Source: G039029935 sp039029935 (lineage in GTDB: Bacteria > Chloroflexota > Anaerolineae > Caldilineales > Caldilineaceae). Taken from it: 10,357 bases of DNA. Numbering within the stretch: position 1 is the stretch's first letter; each line of letters starts with the position of its first letter. Below are positions 1 through 6,751 of this stretch, one piece after another. Made by a program: the position numbers and the translations under genes. The notes below the pieces were generated by a model. The model did no database searches, was not told the DNA's origin, and was given only the letters and a program-made list of their open reading frames with translations. The DNA lies in NCBI GenBank assembly GCA_039029935.1, contig JBCCFC010000390.1, positions 1 through 10,357 of the forward strand, given 5' to 3'.

Positions 1-510
1 CTCCAGCGTCGGTGGTTTGAGATAGATGGTGGAGGCAGTCGGTCGTTGCATAGACGAGGACGCGGCGGCCGCCGCCGCCGCTTTCGGGTCCGGCATGGTG
101 ATCTTGCTCAGGGCCAGCTGCGACTTCAGATCCTTTGGCACGACTTTGGTGGCGAGTTGCGCAGCCGACTGCGACGAGGACGGCGAGGACGACGGCGCGG
201 AGGCTGGAGGGGGTACCGCACCCGGTTGCATGGCAGTCGCCATACGCAGCAGGCCGTTGGGGAGGCCGGGGTGGCCAGTGGCAGACGAGGACGAAGCGGA
301 AGTGGACGACCGGGACTTTGGCAACATCTGAAAGCGGAGATTGTTCGTCGCCGAGAGAGGTCCGACCTTTTTTTGCGGAGACTGCGGTCCGCTCCGGTGG
401 CTGATCTCCGTGATCGTCAGCCCCTTGGGCAAGTGGTGCTGGTAGAACTGGCCGCCGTCCTGGACCACCTTGGCCTTCTTGGACGGGATCAGGTCCTCGC
501 CAAGAACATG
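1..510 (-). CDS. Partial eukaryote-like low-complexity protein (probable chimeric or contaminant segment)
   Basis: One minus-strand frame is open for 170 codons from a TGA at 511-513 to the window edge. It reads as a real but partial protein. A charged, ordered start (EDLIPSKKAKVVQDGGQFYQ, then HHLPKGLTITEIS) is followed by Ser-, Pro- and Gln-rich stretches, a seven-Ala run near 69-89, and an ending TIYLKPPTLE that runs off the edge. Such homopolymer tracts between short conserved blocks are typical of metazoan (arthropod-like) nuclear regulators and unlike the bacterial genes to the right. The stretch is also clearly GC-richer than the rest. No start codon or splice site can be assigned, and the specific protein is not recognised. 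The last codons before the TGA (HVLG) may already lie beyond the junction. The Arg-rich plus-strand frame over the same bases is a shadow. The eukaryotic origin is inferred from composition only. Confidence 0.55.
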
Positions 511-548
511 TCAGTAACCAGCTCCTTCTGACAGGAACCCGTGAAGAG
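495..548. other. Probable chimeric junction between eukaryote-like and bacterial sequence
   Basis: Left of about 505 the minus-strand eukaryote-like frame is uninterrupted; it hits a stop at 511-513. Right of about 507 the plus-strand frame of the subtilase gene continues upstream of its first ATG as HVSNQLLLTGTREE. This resembles the 'xVxNQLLLTG' start of the N-terminal region in related secreted S8 peptidases (family recall, not a search). The two coding signals on opposite strands meet within a few bases with no regulatory spacer. That is expected of a mis-joined contig rather than a natural gene border. The exact breakpoint cannot be fixed by eye. Confidence 0.45.
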
Positions 549-3245
549 ATGCGAACAACCGTTGCACAACTCCAAGAGCGATTACGCCTTGTCAACCCTG
601 CGCTTTCGCTTGAACCCTTGGAAGCACTCGATTTAAACTGGATATCACGCGAAGAATGGGTTTGCGAGGCCGACCCCACCAATGCACCCAATAATAATAC
701 GAATAGCAATATTCCATCGAGGGCGTATGCTCGAGCAATTACAAATTCGCAATCTCTGCACCGTCTACCAAAACAAATTGACGACCCAATCACAAATCCG
801 CAAACAGGCAATCAGGATGACACCATCTTGATTCAGCTCTATCAAATTTTGGAAAACGGTATGGTGTCGCTCGAATTTGACTGGGTTGCCGCGGCCATCC
901 AAGCCGCAGACGGAGAGACATCGGATAATAACTTAGGGTCAATTAAACCAATTCCCATTAATGGGCAATTTGGCACAACCAGAAGTCTCTCTGCCTCGGC
1001 CATTTCACCTCAAACCACGATGCAGGACGATCCAATTGCCACAGCCAATTTAAATGGTGTCAATGTTGCCCCTAACCATGTCCTTGGTGACCCGCATACG
1101 GTCACAGGCAGTGGTATGATTACCGCCAGCGCACCGATTACCTCTTTTTGGTCGCAGTGGGCCTTGAATGAACAGGGGATTGGGCTAAGTGATGGTATAT
1201 CACGACACGGGGACTTTCTCTATGAAGGCAATGGCGTCAAAGTCGGCGTTTTTGATACGTCGCCATTTGCTGCGCCTGGATCAGCCACGATTCCTGGATT
1301 GGGTGGCAAGGTGATTGTCGAACATCCAACCATGTTTACTCAATTTGCAACCAAAGCAGACCCACCAGAACTCAATGAGCATGGCCTTTCCATTGCTGGT
1401 TTAATCTCCGCGGTTGCGCCCTCCGCCGAAATTTACCTTTATCGTGTCTTGCATGATGATGCCAGCGGCGATCTGTTTACACTGGTGAATGCCTTGCATG
1501 AATTTGTTGTCGCCACCTCGGAACCAGCCGTGATTAATCTGAGCTTGGGCATCAGCATCCCCGCACTCGATGGCACAACCAATGATCTCGACTGTGACCG
1601 TGATATTGTTGCCCTCAAAACCGTACTCTGGTCGGCAAGAAATCGCTATGGGATTGTAACTGTGGCGGCGTCGGGGAATGATAGCAAAACCGAAACCCAA
1701 ATCCCTGCGGCTTGGGACAGCGTTATCGGTGTCTCTGCGAGTGAACCTGGCTATGGCTTGGCAACATACGCCAATCATGTCTATGCACCAGGCAACGTCG
1801 CTGCCCCCGGTGGTAGAGAGGGGGGTGTTTGTACTGAGACGAATTGTCTCGTCGCACCATCCACAAGCTCGTCAACCGGGTTTACCTATTGGATTGGCAC
1901 ATCCTTTGCCACGCCATTGGCGGCGGGTGCTGCTGCTCTCTTAATTGAAGAACGCATTACCAACGGCTTACCGGACAGCCCCTCGGCAACATCGGGCAAA
2001 CTTGTCTCCAGCGTTGTACCCAATACGTTTGACTTTGGGCGTGGTGTGGGTGTGATTGATTTGCGTTGCACCTCATTGGTGGACCCGAATGGCACACTAG
2101 CGGCTGACCCAACCACAAGCTGTGGCGGTGATGCATTGCCTCGTGTCAGTGCAAGCCATGTGACGGCACAGGTTGGCGAAGAGATTACGGTTGCCATCAG
2201 TGTCACCAACTTGATGACAGGACTGAATCTAAGCTCACTGGACACGACCATCCGCTATGACGCCAGCAAACTGGCCGTGATGCGTTGTGGCGAAGCAGGT
2301 AGCAGCCAATTTGACCTCATCGTCTGTAACCGTCTATTGCCCGGTGTCATCCGTATCAACGCTGCCGCCCGCGCTGCCATTGACACCGAAACACCCGTTG
2401 TCTTCCTCTCCTTTAAGGTGTTGGGCAGTGGCAACGAAGAAATCCCCATAGATGTAGACACGAGTATATTTGCCTCGCTTGGCGGCACGACCATTGCGCA
2501 CCAAGATAGGGACGGTTTGGTGACGACCTTGCCACCATTAACAGGCGATGTCAACTGTGATGGCAGCGTGAACGTCATCGACGCATCCTTCATCCTACGC
2601 TTTGATGTGGGGCTAATTGGCAGCACACAAGCCTGTACCGATGATTCAAGCATGATCAATGAGACCGTCTGTGATGTCAACGGTGACAGTTCCTGTGATG
2701 TCAGCGACGCTTTCACCATTGTGCAATGTCGTGTCGGCATCGCCAATGACTTCTGTCCTGATGCGGGCTCAGCCCCCGCAGATGGTGGGAATGGTGTTGC
2801 AGCGATTGACATCATCTCGACACGTATCCCCCCAGGTGAAACACGGCGTATCCCTATCATCGCAGATGTCTCCAGCGGACAGATTGGGGTCGGAACATTT
2901 GAAGTGCATTATGATCCGACTGTCATCAAGGCGGTTGGTTGTGGCAATGAATGGCCTGAAGGCGTCGCCTATGGCGAGTGCAATGTCGATTATGCCGAGG
3001 GTGTTGTCCGCTTCAACGCTCTCTTTGCCGAGGGTAGCATGGGCGATGAGGTCGTGCTGACAAACATTGAGTTTGAGGCTGTTGGTAATGAGGAGGATAG
3101 CAGCGCATTGAAACTAGAAGCACCACTGCTCACCACCACAACCGACCAGTCTGTAAACTTAACCGTTCCCGATGCGAGCATTACGCTTGGCCCCCCAGAA
3201 ACATTAAGTACACGTTCACAATATTTGCCAATTATTAAGAGGTAG
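549..3245 (+). CDS. Secreted S8 (subtilisin-like) serine peptidase with cohesin-like and dockerin modules
   Basis: A subtilase of 898 codons from the first ATG. The catalytic triad is visible: Asp236 in VGVFDTSPF, His278 in NEHGLSIAG, Ser452 in GTSFATPLAAGAAAL. Asn377 in AASGND is the likely oxyanion-hole Asn. Residues 1-225 form a prodomain-like region with an Asn-rich linker. After the protease come a cohesin-like beta-domain (about 533-660), a type I dockerin-like pair of Ca-binding repeats (DVNCDGSVNVIDA at 667-679, DVNGDSSCDVSDA at 709-721), and a second cohesin-like domain (about 753-880). The protein ends in QYLPIIKR, a tail I associate with secreted Chloroflexota proteins. No signal peptide follows the 549 ATG and no ribosome-binding site precedes it. 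The frame is open back to 405 and reads plausibly as protein from about 507, so the real start is probably missing at the junction. Role: extracellular proteolysis, with modules for calcium-dependent protein-protein binding. S8 assignment is firm; module borders are approximate. Confidence 0.9.
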   Translation: MRTTVAQLQERLRLVNPALSLEPLEALDLNWISREEWVCEADPTNAPNNNTNSNIPSRAYARAITNSQSLHRLPKQIDDPITNPQTGNQDDTILIQLYQILENGMVSLEFDWVAAAIQAADGETSDNNLGSIKPIPINGQFGTTRSLSASAISPQTTMQDDPIATANLNGVNVAPNHVLGDPHTVTGSGMITASAPITSFWSQWALNEQGIGLSDGISRHGDFLYEGNGVKVGVFDTSPFAAPGSATIPGLGGKVIVEHPTMFTQFATKADPPELNEHGLSIAGLISAVAPSAEIYLYRVLHDDASGDLFTLVNALHEFVVATSEPAVINLSLGISIPALDGTTNDLDCDRDIVALKTVLWSARNRYGIVTVAASGNDSKTETQIPAAWDSVIGVSASEPGYGLATYANHVYAPGNVAAPGGREGGVCTETNCLVAPSTSSSTGFTYWIGTSFATPLAAGAAALLIEERITNGLPDSPSATSGKLVSSVVPNTFDFGRGVGVIDLRCTSLVDPNGTLAADPTTSCGGDALPRVSASHVTAQVGEEITVAISVTNLMTGLNLSSLDTTIRYDASKLAVMRCGEAGSSQFDLIVCNRLLPGVIRINAAARAAIDTETPVVFLSFKVLGSGNEEIPIDVDTSIFASLGGTTIAHQDRDGLVTTLPPLTGDVNCDGSVNVIDASFILRFDVGLIGSTQACTDDSSMINETVCDVNGDSSCDVSDAFTIVQCRVGIANDFCPDAGSAPADGGNGVAAIDIISTRIPPGETRRIPIIADVSSGQIGVGTFEVHYDPTVIKAVGCGNEWPEGVAYGECNVDYAEGVVRFNALFAEGSMGDEVVLTNIEFEAVGNEEDSSALKLEAPLLTTTTDQSVNLTVPDASITLGPPETLSTRSQYLPIIKR

Positions 3246-3246
3246 A

Positions 3247-3340
3247 GAAGGGTTGAAGGGTTGAAGGGTTGAAGGAACTATTATGATACATCGTCAACTT
3301 TCCACTTTCCACTTTTCAACCTTTCAACTCTTCAACCTTT
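3247..3340. repeat. Octamer repeats in two opposed arms
   Basis: Directly after the subtilase stop, GAAGGGTT is repeated three times, with a partial fourth copy (3247-3275). About 36 bases later the same octamer family appears on the other strand as CTTTTCAA, CCTTTCAA, CTCTTCAA and a partial CCTTT (3312-3340), preceded by two CTTTCCA heptamers (3298-3311). The two arms are imperfectly complementary, so a long G:C and G:U-rich hairpin could form in RNA between the two genes. There is no clear T-tract, so a rho-independent terminator is not obvious. The purine/pyrimidine strand bias is strong. It may be a slippage-prone intergenic repeat family; function unknown. Confidence 0.7.
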
Positions 3341-3345
3341 ACAAC

Positions 3346-3349
3346 GGAG
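3346..3349 (+). promoter_or_regulatory. Ribosome binding site of the SDR gene
   Basis: GGAG sits 9 bases before the ATG at 3359 and supports that start. It lies immediately after the octamer repeat arm, so a hairpin between the arms would end just upstream and leave the site accessible. Confidence 0.6.
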
Positions 3350-3358
3350 AAAATAACC

Positions 3359-4129
3359 ATGTCCATATCCATTGATTTGAGTCGAAAAGTGGCACTGGTC
3401 ACAGGGGCGACAGGACAGCTTGGACGCGTGATGGTGCGCACACTGGCTGAGGCGGGGGCCGATGTCGTGGTCCACTATAATCAGAATATCAACAAGGCGT
3501 TGGAACTGTGTGATGAAGTACGGCAGATGGGGCGGCAGACGTTGGCCGTAACGGGCAATGTGGGTGTCAAGGCCGACGTCTTTGCCATGCGTGATGCTAC
3601 TGTCACTGAACTGGGCGCACCGCACATCATCGTTACCAACGCTGTCTCGCAGATTCAGCCTTGGACAACTGTGTTGGAGGAAGATATTGAGGATTACGAA
3701 GACCAGTTTCGCTCATGCGTATTGCAGAATGTGTTAATGGCAAAAGCATTTATCCCGGCCATGATTGAGCGAGGTTCTGGCCGCTTTATCGGCATCAACA
3801 CTGAGTGCTCCATGCAACTCAAACCCAATCAATCAGCCTATGGTGCGGCAAAGCGCGGCATGGATGGTGTTCTCAAAGTGCTGGCAAAAGAGGTCGGCGA
3901 GCATCAAATCACCGTCAATCAGGTGGCTCCCGGCTGGACCATCAGTGATAGGGACCGTGAGGCTGGCAGTGAGCGCAGTCTAGGCTATGAAAGTACGGTT
4001 CCGTTGGCGAGGCGAGGCACGGATCAGGAGATTGCCAATGTAGTGGCATTTTTGGCGTCGGACTTGGCAAGTTTTATTACGGGGGCGTATGTGCCTGTGT
4101 GTGGTGGGAATGTGATGCCGAGTATTTAG
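3359..4129 (+). CDS. Short-chain dehydrogenase/reductase (SDR family)
   Basis: A 256-aa NAD(P)-dependent oxidoreductase of classical SDR length with a Rossmann fold from the N-terminus. The cofactor loop is TGATGQLG (15-22), which fits TGxxGxxG rather than the usual classical TGxxxGIG. The catalytic Tyr161 and Lys165 are present in SAYGAAK. Two positions are atypical. The residue 13 before Tyr, normally the catalytic Ser, is Thr148 (GINTECS), with Ser151 nearby. The NNAG motif reads TNAV (93-96). The C-terminal half has the usual PGW (191-193) and the late block FLASDLASFITGAYVPVCGG. Substrate cannot be told; sugar or acyl substrates are both possible. It follows the subtilase after a repeat spacer, so co-transcription is uncertain. 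Confidence 0.9.
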   Translation: MSISIDLSRKVALVTGATGQLGRVMVRTLAEAGADVVVHYNQNINKALELCDEVRQMGRQTLAVTGNVGVKADVFAMRDATVTELGAPHIIVTNAVSQIQPWTTVLEEDIEDYEDQFRSCVLQNVLMAKAFIPAMIERGSGRFIGINTECSMQLKPNQSAYGAAKRGMDGVLKVLAKEVGEHQITVNQVAPGWTISDRDREAGSERSLGYESTVPLARRGTDQEIANVVAFLASDLASFITGAYVPVCGGNVMPSI

Positions 4130-4146
4130 AGATGGCTTAAAAGTGT

Positions 4147-4165
4147 TATAAATAAAAGTAGGTGA
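4147..4165 (+). promoter_or_regulatory. Candidate -10 element and ribosome binding site before the 183-aa gene
   Basis: TATAAA at 4147-4152 could be a -10 box, but no good -35 is visible and the transcription start would fall very close to the ATG. AGGTGA at 4160-4165 lies 6 bases before the ATG at 4172 and is a reasonable Shine-Dalgarno site. The ribosome site is more convincing than the promoter. Confidence 0.3.
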
Positions 4166-4171
4166 TGGTAA

Positions 4172-4723
4172 ATGTGGCTTCGATTGAATAGGCTTAAAAC
4201 GATAACTGGCACTTTTGAAGATATAACTTTAGAGATTGTACCAGAATCTCCACCACTAGAGGAACATGAAAGGTCTGTAATCTCGCCTAACTATCCAACT
4301 GTCCTTGGATATGTTCATATATATTTGGATGGTAAAAATAGAACTAAAAAGGTCCCATCAGCTTATGTGATGTTTTTAATCGATCATTTACTCGGTAAAT
4401 TTGAGCAGCTATTACAGGGTGAGGTTGTGATTGCTGAATGGGTCAGTGATCCTTGGCAGTTCGAGTTAACACCATTGGTTGAACAAAATCGTCTCAAAAT
4501 CACGCTACATGTACCCAATAAGTGGGTAGCTTTGCAAAATGTTGATATACCATTATCACAATTCTACGCGGAGGTAATTCACGCTGCAGAACAATGGAAG
4601 ATGTATCTAGCTCAACACTACGGAGATGAAATTGAAAACCCAGATAAAAATCGTGACTATCAAAAATATGAGCAGTTCATTGAGATTGCAAAAAATGTAC
4701 TACAGGAATATATAAGTTTGTGA
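4172..4723 (+). CDS. Hypothetical protein, AT-rich
   Basis: A 183-aa soluble protein that I do not recognise. There is no signal peptide, membrane segment or obvious catalytic motif. The first two thirds look like beta-strands alternating with charged loops (ITLEIVPES, VLGYVHIYLDG, RLKITLHVP). The last third is helical and aromatic (FYAEVIHAAEQWKMYLAQHY, later YQKYEQFIEIAKNVLQEYI). Codon use is clearly more AT-rich than in the SDR upstream or the chelatase downstream, which hints at separate acquisition. A Shine-Dalgarno AGGTGA supports the start, and a strong terminator follows the stop directly, so it is probably expressed as its own unit. Small size, AT-rich codons and isolation recall immunity-type or accessory proteins, but nothing specific supports a function. 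Confidence 0.75.
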   Translation: MWLRLNRLKTITGTFEDITLEIVPESPPLEEHERSVISPNYPTVLGYVHIYLDGKNRTKKVPSAYVMFLIDHLLGKFEQLLQGEVVIAEWVSDPWQFELTPLVEQNRLKITLHVPNKWVALQNVDIPLSQFYAEVIHAAEQWKMYLAQHYGDEIENPDKNRDYQKYEQFIEIAKNVLQEYISL

Positions 4724-4724
4724 T

Positions 4725-4761
4725 AAAAAAGAGCGTACACAATATGTGTACGCTCTTTTTT
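4725..4761. terminator. Bidirectional rho-independent terminator
   Basis: A perfect 16-bp inverted repeat: six A plus GAGCGTACAC (4725-4740), a five-base loop AATAT, then GTGTACGCTC plus six T (4746-4761). Flanking A and T tracts make it a classic intrinsic terminator on both strands. It begins 2 bases after the plus-strand stop at 4723, and the minus-strand chelatase gene ends at 4785, so it serves both convergent genes. Confidence 0.92.
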
Positions 4762-4784
4762 ATTATTTTCGTCGCTTTGCATAC

Positions 4785-5729
4785 TTACAAAGCAATCTCC
4801 CGCTTCACCGTAGACAACAACGTATCCGCGCGCAACTGCGGCAAATTATAACACGGTCCATTCAGCGCATCCGCCAACTTCTGCGCCAATCCACGATCAA
4901 ACGCGGTATGCTCCATGTTGATTACCAATGAGCGCATTTCTTCTAGCGCAAAGAGTCCGGCCATACGCATGGCTTCCTCTTGTGCTGGCATTCCTGTCAT
5001 GCTAACATTGCCTGCACCATCGGTGAGCAGAATCATGAGTGGGCGAATCTCGCCATCGCGCCGTTTGGCGTTCTCGATGACTTGCCACGAGACAAAGAGT
5101 CCGCTGCTCAACGGTGTCTTGCCACCAACAGGCAAATCTTGCAGGGCTTTCTGTGCCAATTCCACGCTGTTGGTGGGTGGCAACACAACCCGTGCGCGGT
5201 CACGCTGGAAAACAACCAAGCCTACTTGGTCACGTCGTTGATAGGCATCAACCAGCAGACTGAAGATCGCGCCCTTGGTGGCTTCCATACGTTCACTTGC
5301 GGCCATCGACCAACTGGCATCAACCACAAAGAGAATCAGGTTGCCTGTACGACGGACTCGCACTTTTTTCTGCAAGTCTGATTTACGCAGTTGCAGTGCC
5401 AAATCGTTGAGCGGATTCTCGCTGCGTTCCTTTTGGTAGGGAGCCGCTGCACGAAGCGTGGCATCAAAGGCAATATCGTTGGGGTTGCTACCCGCCGGAC
5501 GTGCCTTGATATACCGACCCCGTTTGCGGTCTGTGCGTGTATAGGAACGCTTACCCGCTCGTTCACGGGTCATCTTGTCCAGTGGTGTGTCAAACTTTTT
5601 GGCCTCAAAGGTGTCACCAATCTGGACGGGTTTTCGTGCGCCTTTGTCTTCACCGGGTGATGAACTCTGGTCCATCGCAGCGTCGGGACGAGCCATGCCC
5701 GCATCCCCCCCTTCACCGCTGTCCATCAT
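4785..5729 (-). CDS. chlD: vWA half of a ChlD-type metal-chelatase subunit, in the -1 frame relative to the AAA+ half
   Basis: A 314-codon frame carrying a von Willebrand A domain. The MIDAS residues are visible: DASWS (137-141), Thr205 in GGKTPL and Asp237 in LLTDG. An acidic, then basic linker (1-125) precedes it. In the Mg/Co-chelatase medium subunit, this domain follows an AAA+ domain and binds the catalytic large subunit (ChlH or CobN type). The ATG at 5729 has no good ribosome binding site. The frame is open upstream of it as SLEGDDSDDE to the A8 run at 5759-5766, where it joins the AAA+ frame after a -1 slip. The joined product would be 655 aa (331 from the AAA+ frame plus 324 here), a normal length for the fused family. 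I therefore regard this as the second half of one gene, not an independent one. No large subunit lies in the window, so cobalt versus magnesium cannot be settled. An indel or read error in A8 is the alternative. Confidence 0.88.
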   Translation of the reverse strand: MMDSGEGGDAGMARPDAAMDQSSSPGEDKGARKPVQIGDTFEAKKFDTPLDKMTRERAGKRSYTRTDRKRGRYIKARPAGSNPNDIAFDATLRAAAPYQKERSENPLNDLALQLRKSDLQKKVRVRRTGNLILFVVDASWSMAASERMEATKGAIFSLLVDAYQRRDQVGLVVFQRDRARVVLPPTNSVELAQKALQDLPVGGKTPLSSGLFVSWQVIENAKRRDGEIRPLMILLTDGAGNVSMTGMPAQEEAMRMAGLFALEEMRSLVINMEHTAFDRGLAQKLADALNGPCYNLPQLRADTLLSTVKREIAL

Positions 5730-5792
5730 TTCATCGTCGGAGTCATCACCCTCTAGACTTTTTTTTCATCACTCGCCGCAGCCCCTTCACCT
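5655..5792 (-). promoter_or_regulatory. Programmed -1 ribosomal frameshift signal (slippery A8 with downstream stem)
   Basis: Elements in mRNA (minus-strand) order. First, a purine-rich AGGTGAAGGGG at 5792-5782, Shine-Dalgarno-like, ends 15 bases before the slip site. Next is a run of eight A at 5766-5759, read GAA AAA AAA in frame 0. A UAG follows at 5755-5753. GGGTGATGA (5751-5743) then pairs perfectly with TCATCACCC (5663-5655), and after one bulged base CTC pairs with GAG (5742-5740 with 5667-5665). The stem begins 7 bases after the slip site, the usual spacing for -1 stimulators. The 72-base loop holds two further possible stems, CAGCG/CGCTG (5721-5717 with 5682-5678) and GGGATG/CGTCCC (5707-5702 with 5690-5685). 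The parts are seen; function is inferred. Confidence 0.65.
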
Positions 5793-6751
5793 GGTTGCAT
5801 GTCGCTCTCATCTGGGGCCATCTGCTCGGCCTCGGCCTTAGCCTGACGCATGTTGGCTTCCAGTTGATCCGGCGCCAGCACAGACTCTTGGAATGGCTGC
5901 TTCTTCATACGGTGTGGTAACGCCAACTCTGCTGCCAGCAGAATGTCACGGTCGTTGATGGCGTCGCGGCCCTCAAAAGCGGCTTGGGCACGGGCGGTAC
6001 GCAGAATCACGATGTCCGCACGGTGGCCGTCCACCTTGAAGCTGGCTGTCAACGCTGCAATCGTGTATAGGTCCTTATCGGTATAAGTAATCTCGTCATA
6101 GCGACCACGTGCCTCGGCAATTTGCTCGCTGAGGCTCTTTTCGGCTCCGGCTGCATTTTCCAAGAACAAATCTGGATTTTCTTCAAACTTGATGCGACCT
6201 TGCAAAATAGCAACACGGTCTTTGGTGTTGGTCAAGCCAACAACATCAACGGCATGGGCAAAGCGGTCCAAAAGTTGAGGACGCAGGTCGCCTTCCTCTG
6301 GGTTCATCGAGCCAACGAGAACAAAGCGGGCTTCGTGTTGATAACTGATGCCTTCGCGCTCGACAATGTTGACACCCATCGCCGCACTATCCAGCAAAAT
6401 ATCGACCACGTGGTCATCCAATAGGTTGACCTCATCGACGTAGAGGACACCACCATTGGCTGCGGCCAGAATACCTGGCTCAAAATGTTTCTCACCTCTC
6501 TGGATGGCTTTCTCAATATCCAGCGTACCGACCACACGATCCTCGGTGGCACTCACGGGCAGATCGACAAAGGGGGTGTCACCGGGCAACAGCGCGGCCA
6601 AGGCACGGGCCGCGGTTGACTTGGCAGTACCACGTTCACCACGAATGAGTACACCGCCGATTTGCGGGTTGATGGCGTTTAAAATCAGCGCACGTTTCAT
6701 GCGCTCTTGACCAACTATCGCTGTGAATGGATAGATGACTCGCATGGGCAT
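5753..6751 (-). CDS. chlI: ChlI/BchI-type AAA+ chelatase subunit, also the N-terminal half of the frameshifted ChlD
   Basis: 332 aa with a complete AAA+ module of the Mg/Co-chelatase family. Walker A is GERGTAKS (38-45), Walker B VLYVDEVN (102-109), sensor 1 region GSMNPEEG (147-154), arginine-finger candidate Arg163 in LLDRF, and sensor 2 region DGHRADIVILRTARA (241-255). It ends with an acidic linker and SDEKKV. Length matches a free-standing small subunit, so the 0-frame product is likely functional as an ATPase. The stop (5753-5755) comes one codon after an A8 run that permits a -1 shift into the vWA frame. Start: AAGGA at 6756-6760 is 4 bases from the ATG at 6751 and 10 from the in-frame ATG at 6745, so either is possible. 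The gene diverges from the MBL gene and has a candidate promoter and leader hairpin upstream. Probable role is metal insertion into a corrin or porphyrin precursor. Confidence 0.92.
   Translation of the reverse strand: MPMRVIYPFTAIVGQERMKRALILNAINPQIGGVLIRGERGTAKSTAARALAALLPGDTPFVDLPVSATEDRVVGTLDIEKAIQRGEKHFEPGILAAANGGVLYVDEVNLLDDHVVDILLDSAAMGVNIVEREGISYQHEARFVLVGSMNPEEGDLRPQLLDRFAHAVDVVGLTNTKDRVAILQGRIKFEENPDLFLENAAGAEKSLSEQIAEARGRYDEITYTDKDLYTIAALTASFKVDGHRADIVILRTARAQAAFEGRDAINDRDILLAAELALPHRMKKQPFQESVLAPDQLEANMRQAKAEAEQMAPDESDMQPGEGAAASDEKKV

Noticed and set aside
489..530. Minus-strand QKELVTDMFLAR followed by a one-base frameshift into the eukaryote-like frame
   Set aside because: It is in exact codon register with, and antisense to, the plus-strand NQLLL reading of the subtilase N-terminus. 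A junction near 505 explains both without a frameshift.
46..531. 161-codon Arg-rich plus-strand frame over the left segment
   Set aside because: It is the antisense of the minus-strand Ser/Ala/Pro-rich frame. Arg-rich runs are what GC-rich Ser and Ala codons give on the opposite strand.
2255..2860. 201-codon minus-strand frame inside the subtilase gene
   Set aside because: Antisense shadow of a gene with strong domain evidence; its translation is Ser/Thr/Pro-rich with no motif or ribosome site.
5705..5711. Run of seven C (G in the mRNA) as a second slip or error site
   Set aside because: The vWA frame is coherent on both sides of it, so no frame change is needed there.
5727..5729. Independent translation start for the vWA half
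   Set aside because: No ribosome binding site at a workable distance, and the frame is open upstream to the A8 with a sensible acidic linker. Frameshifted fusion explains it better, though re-initiation cannot be fully excluded.
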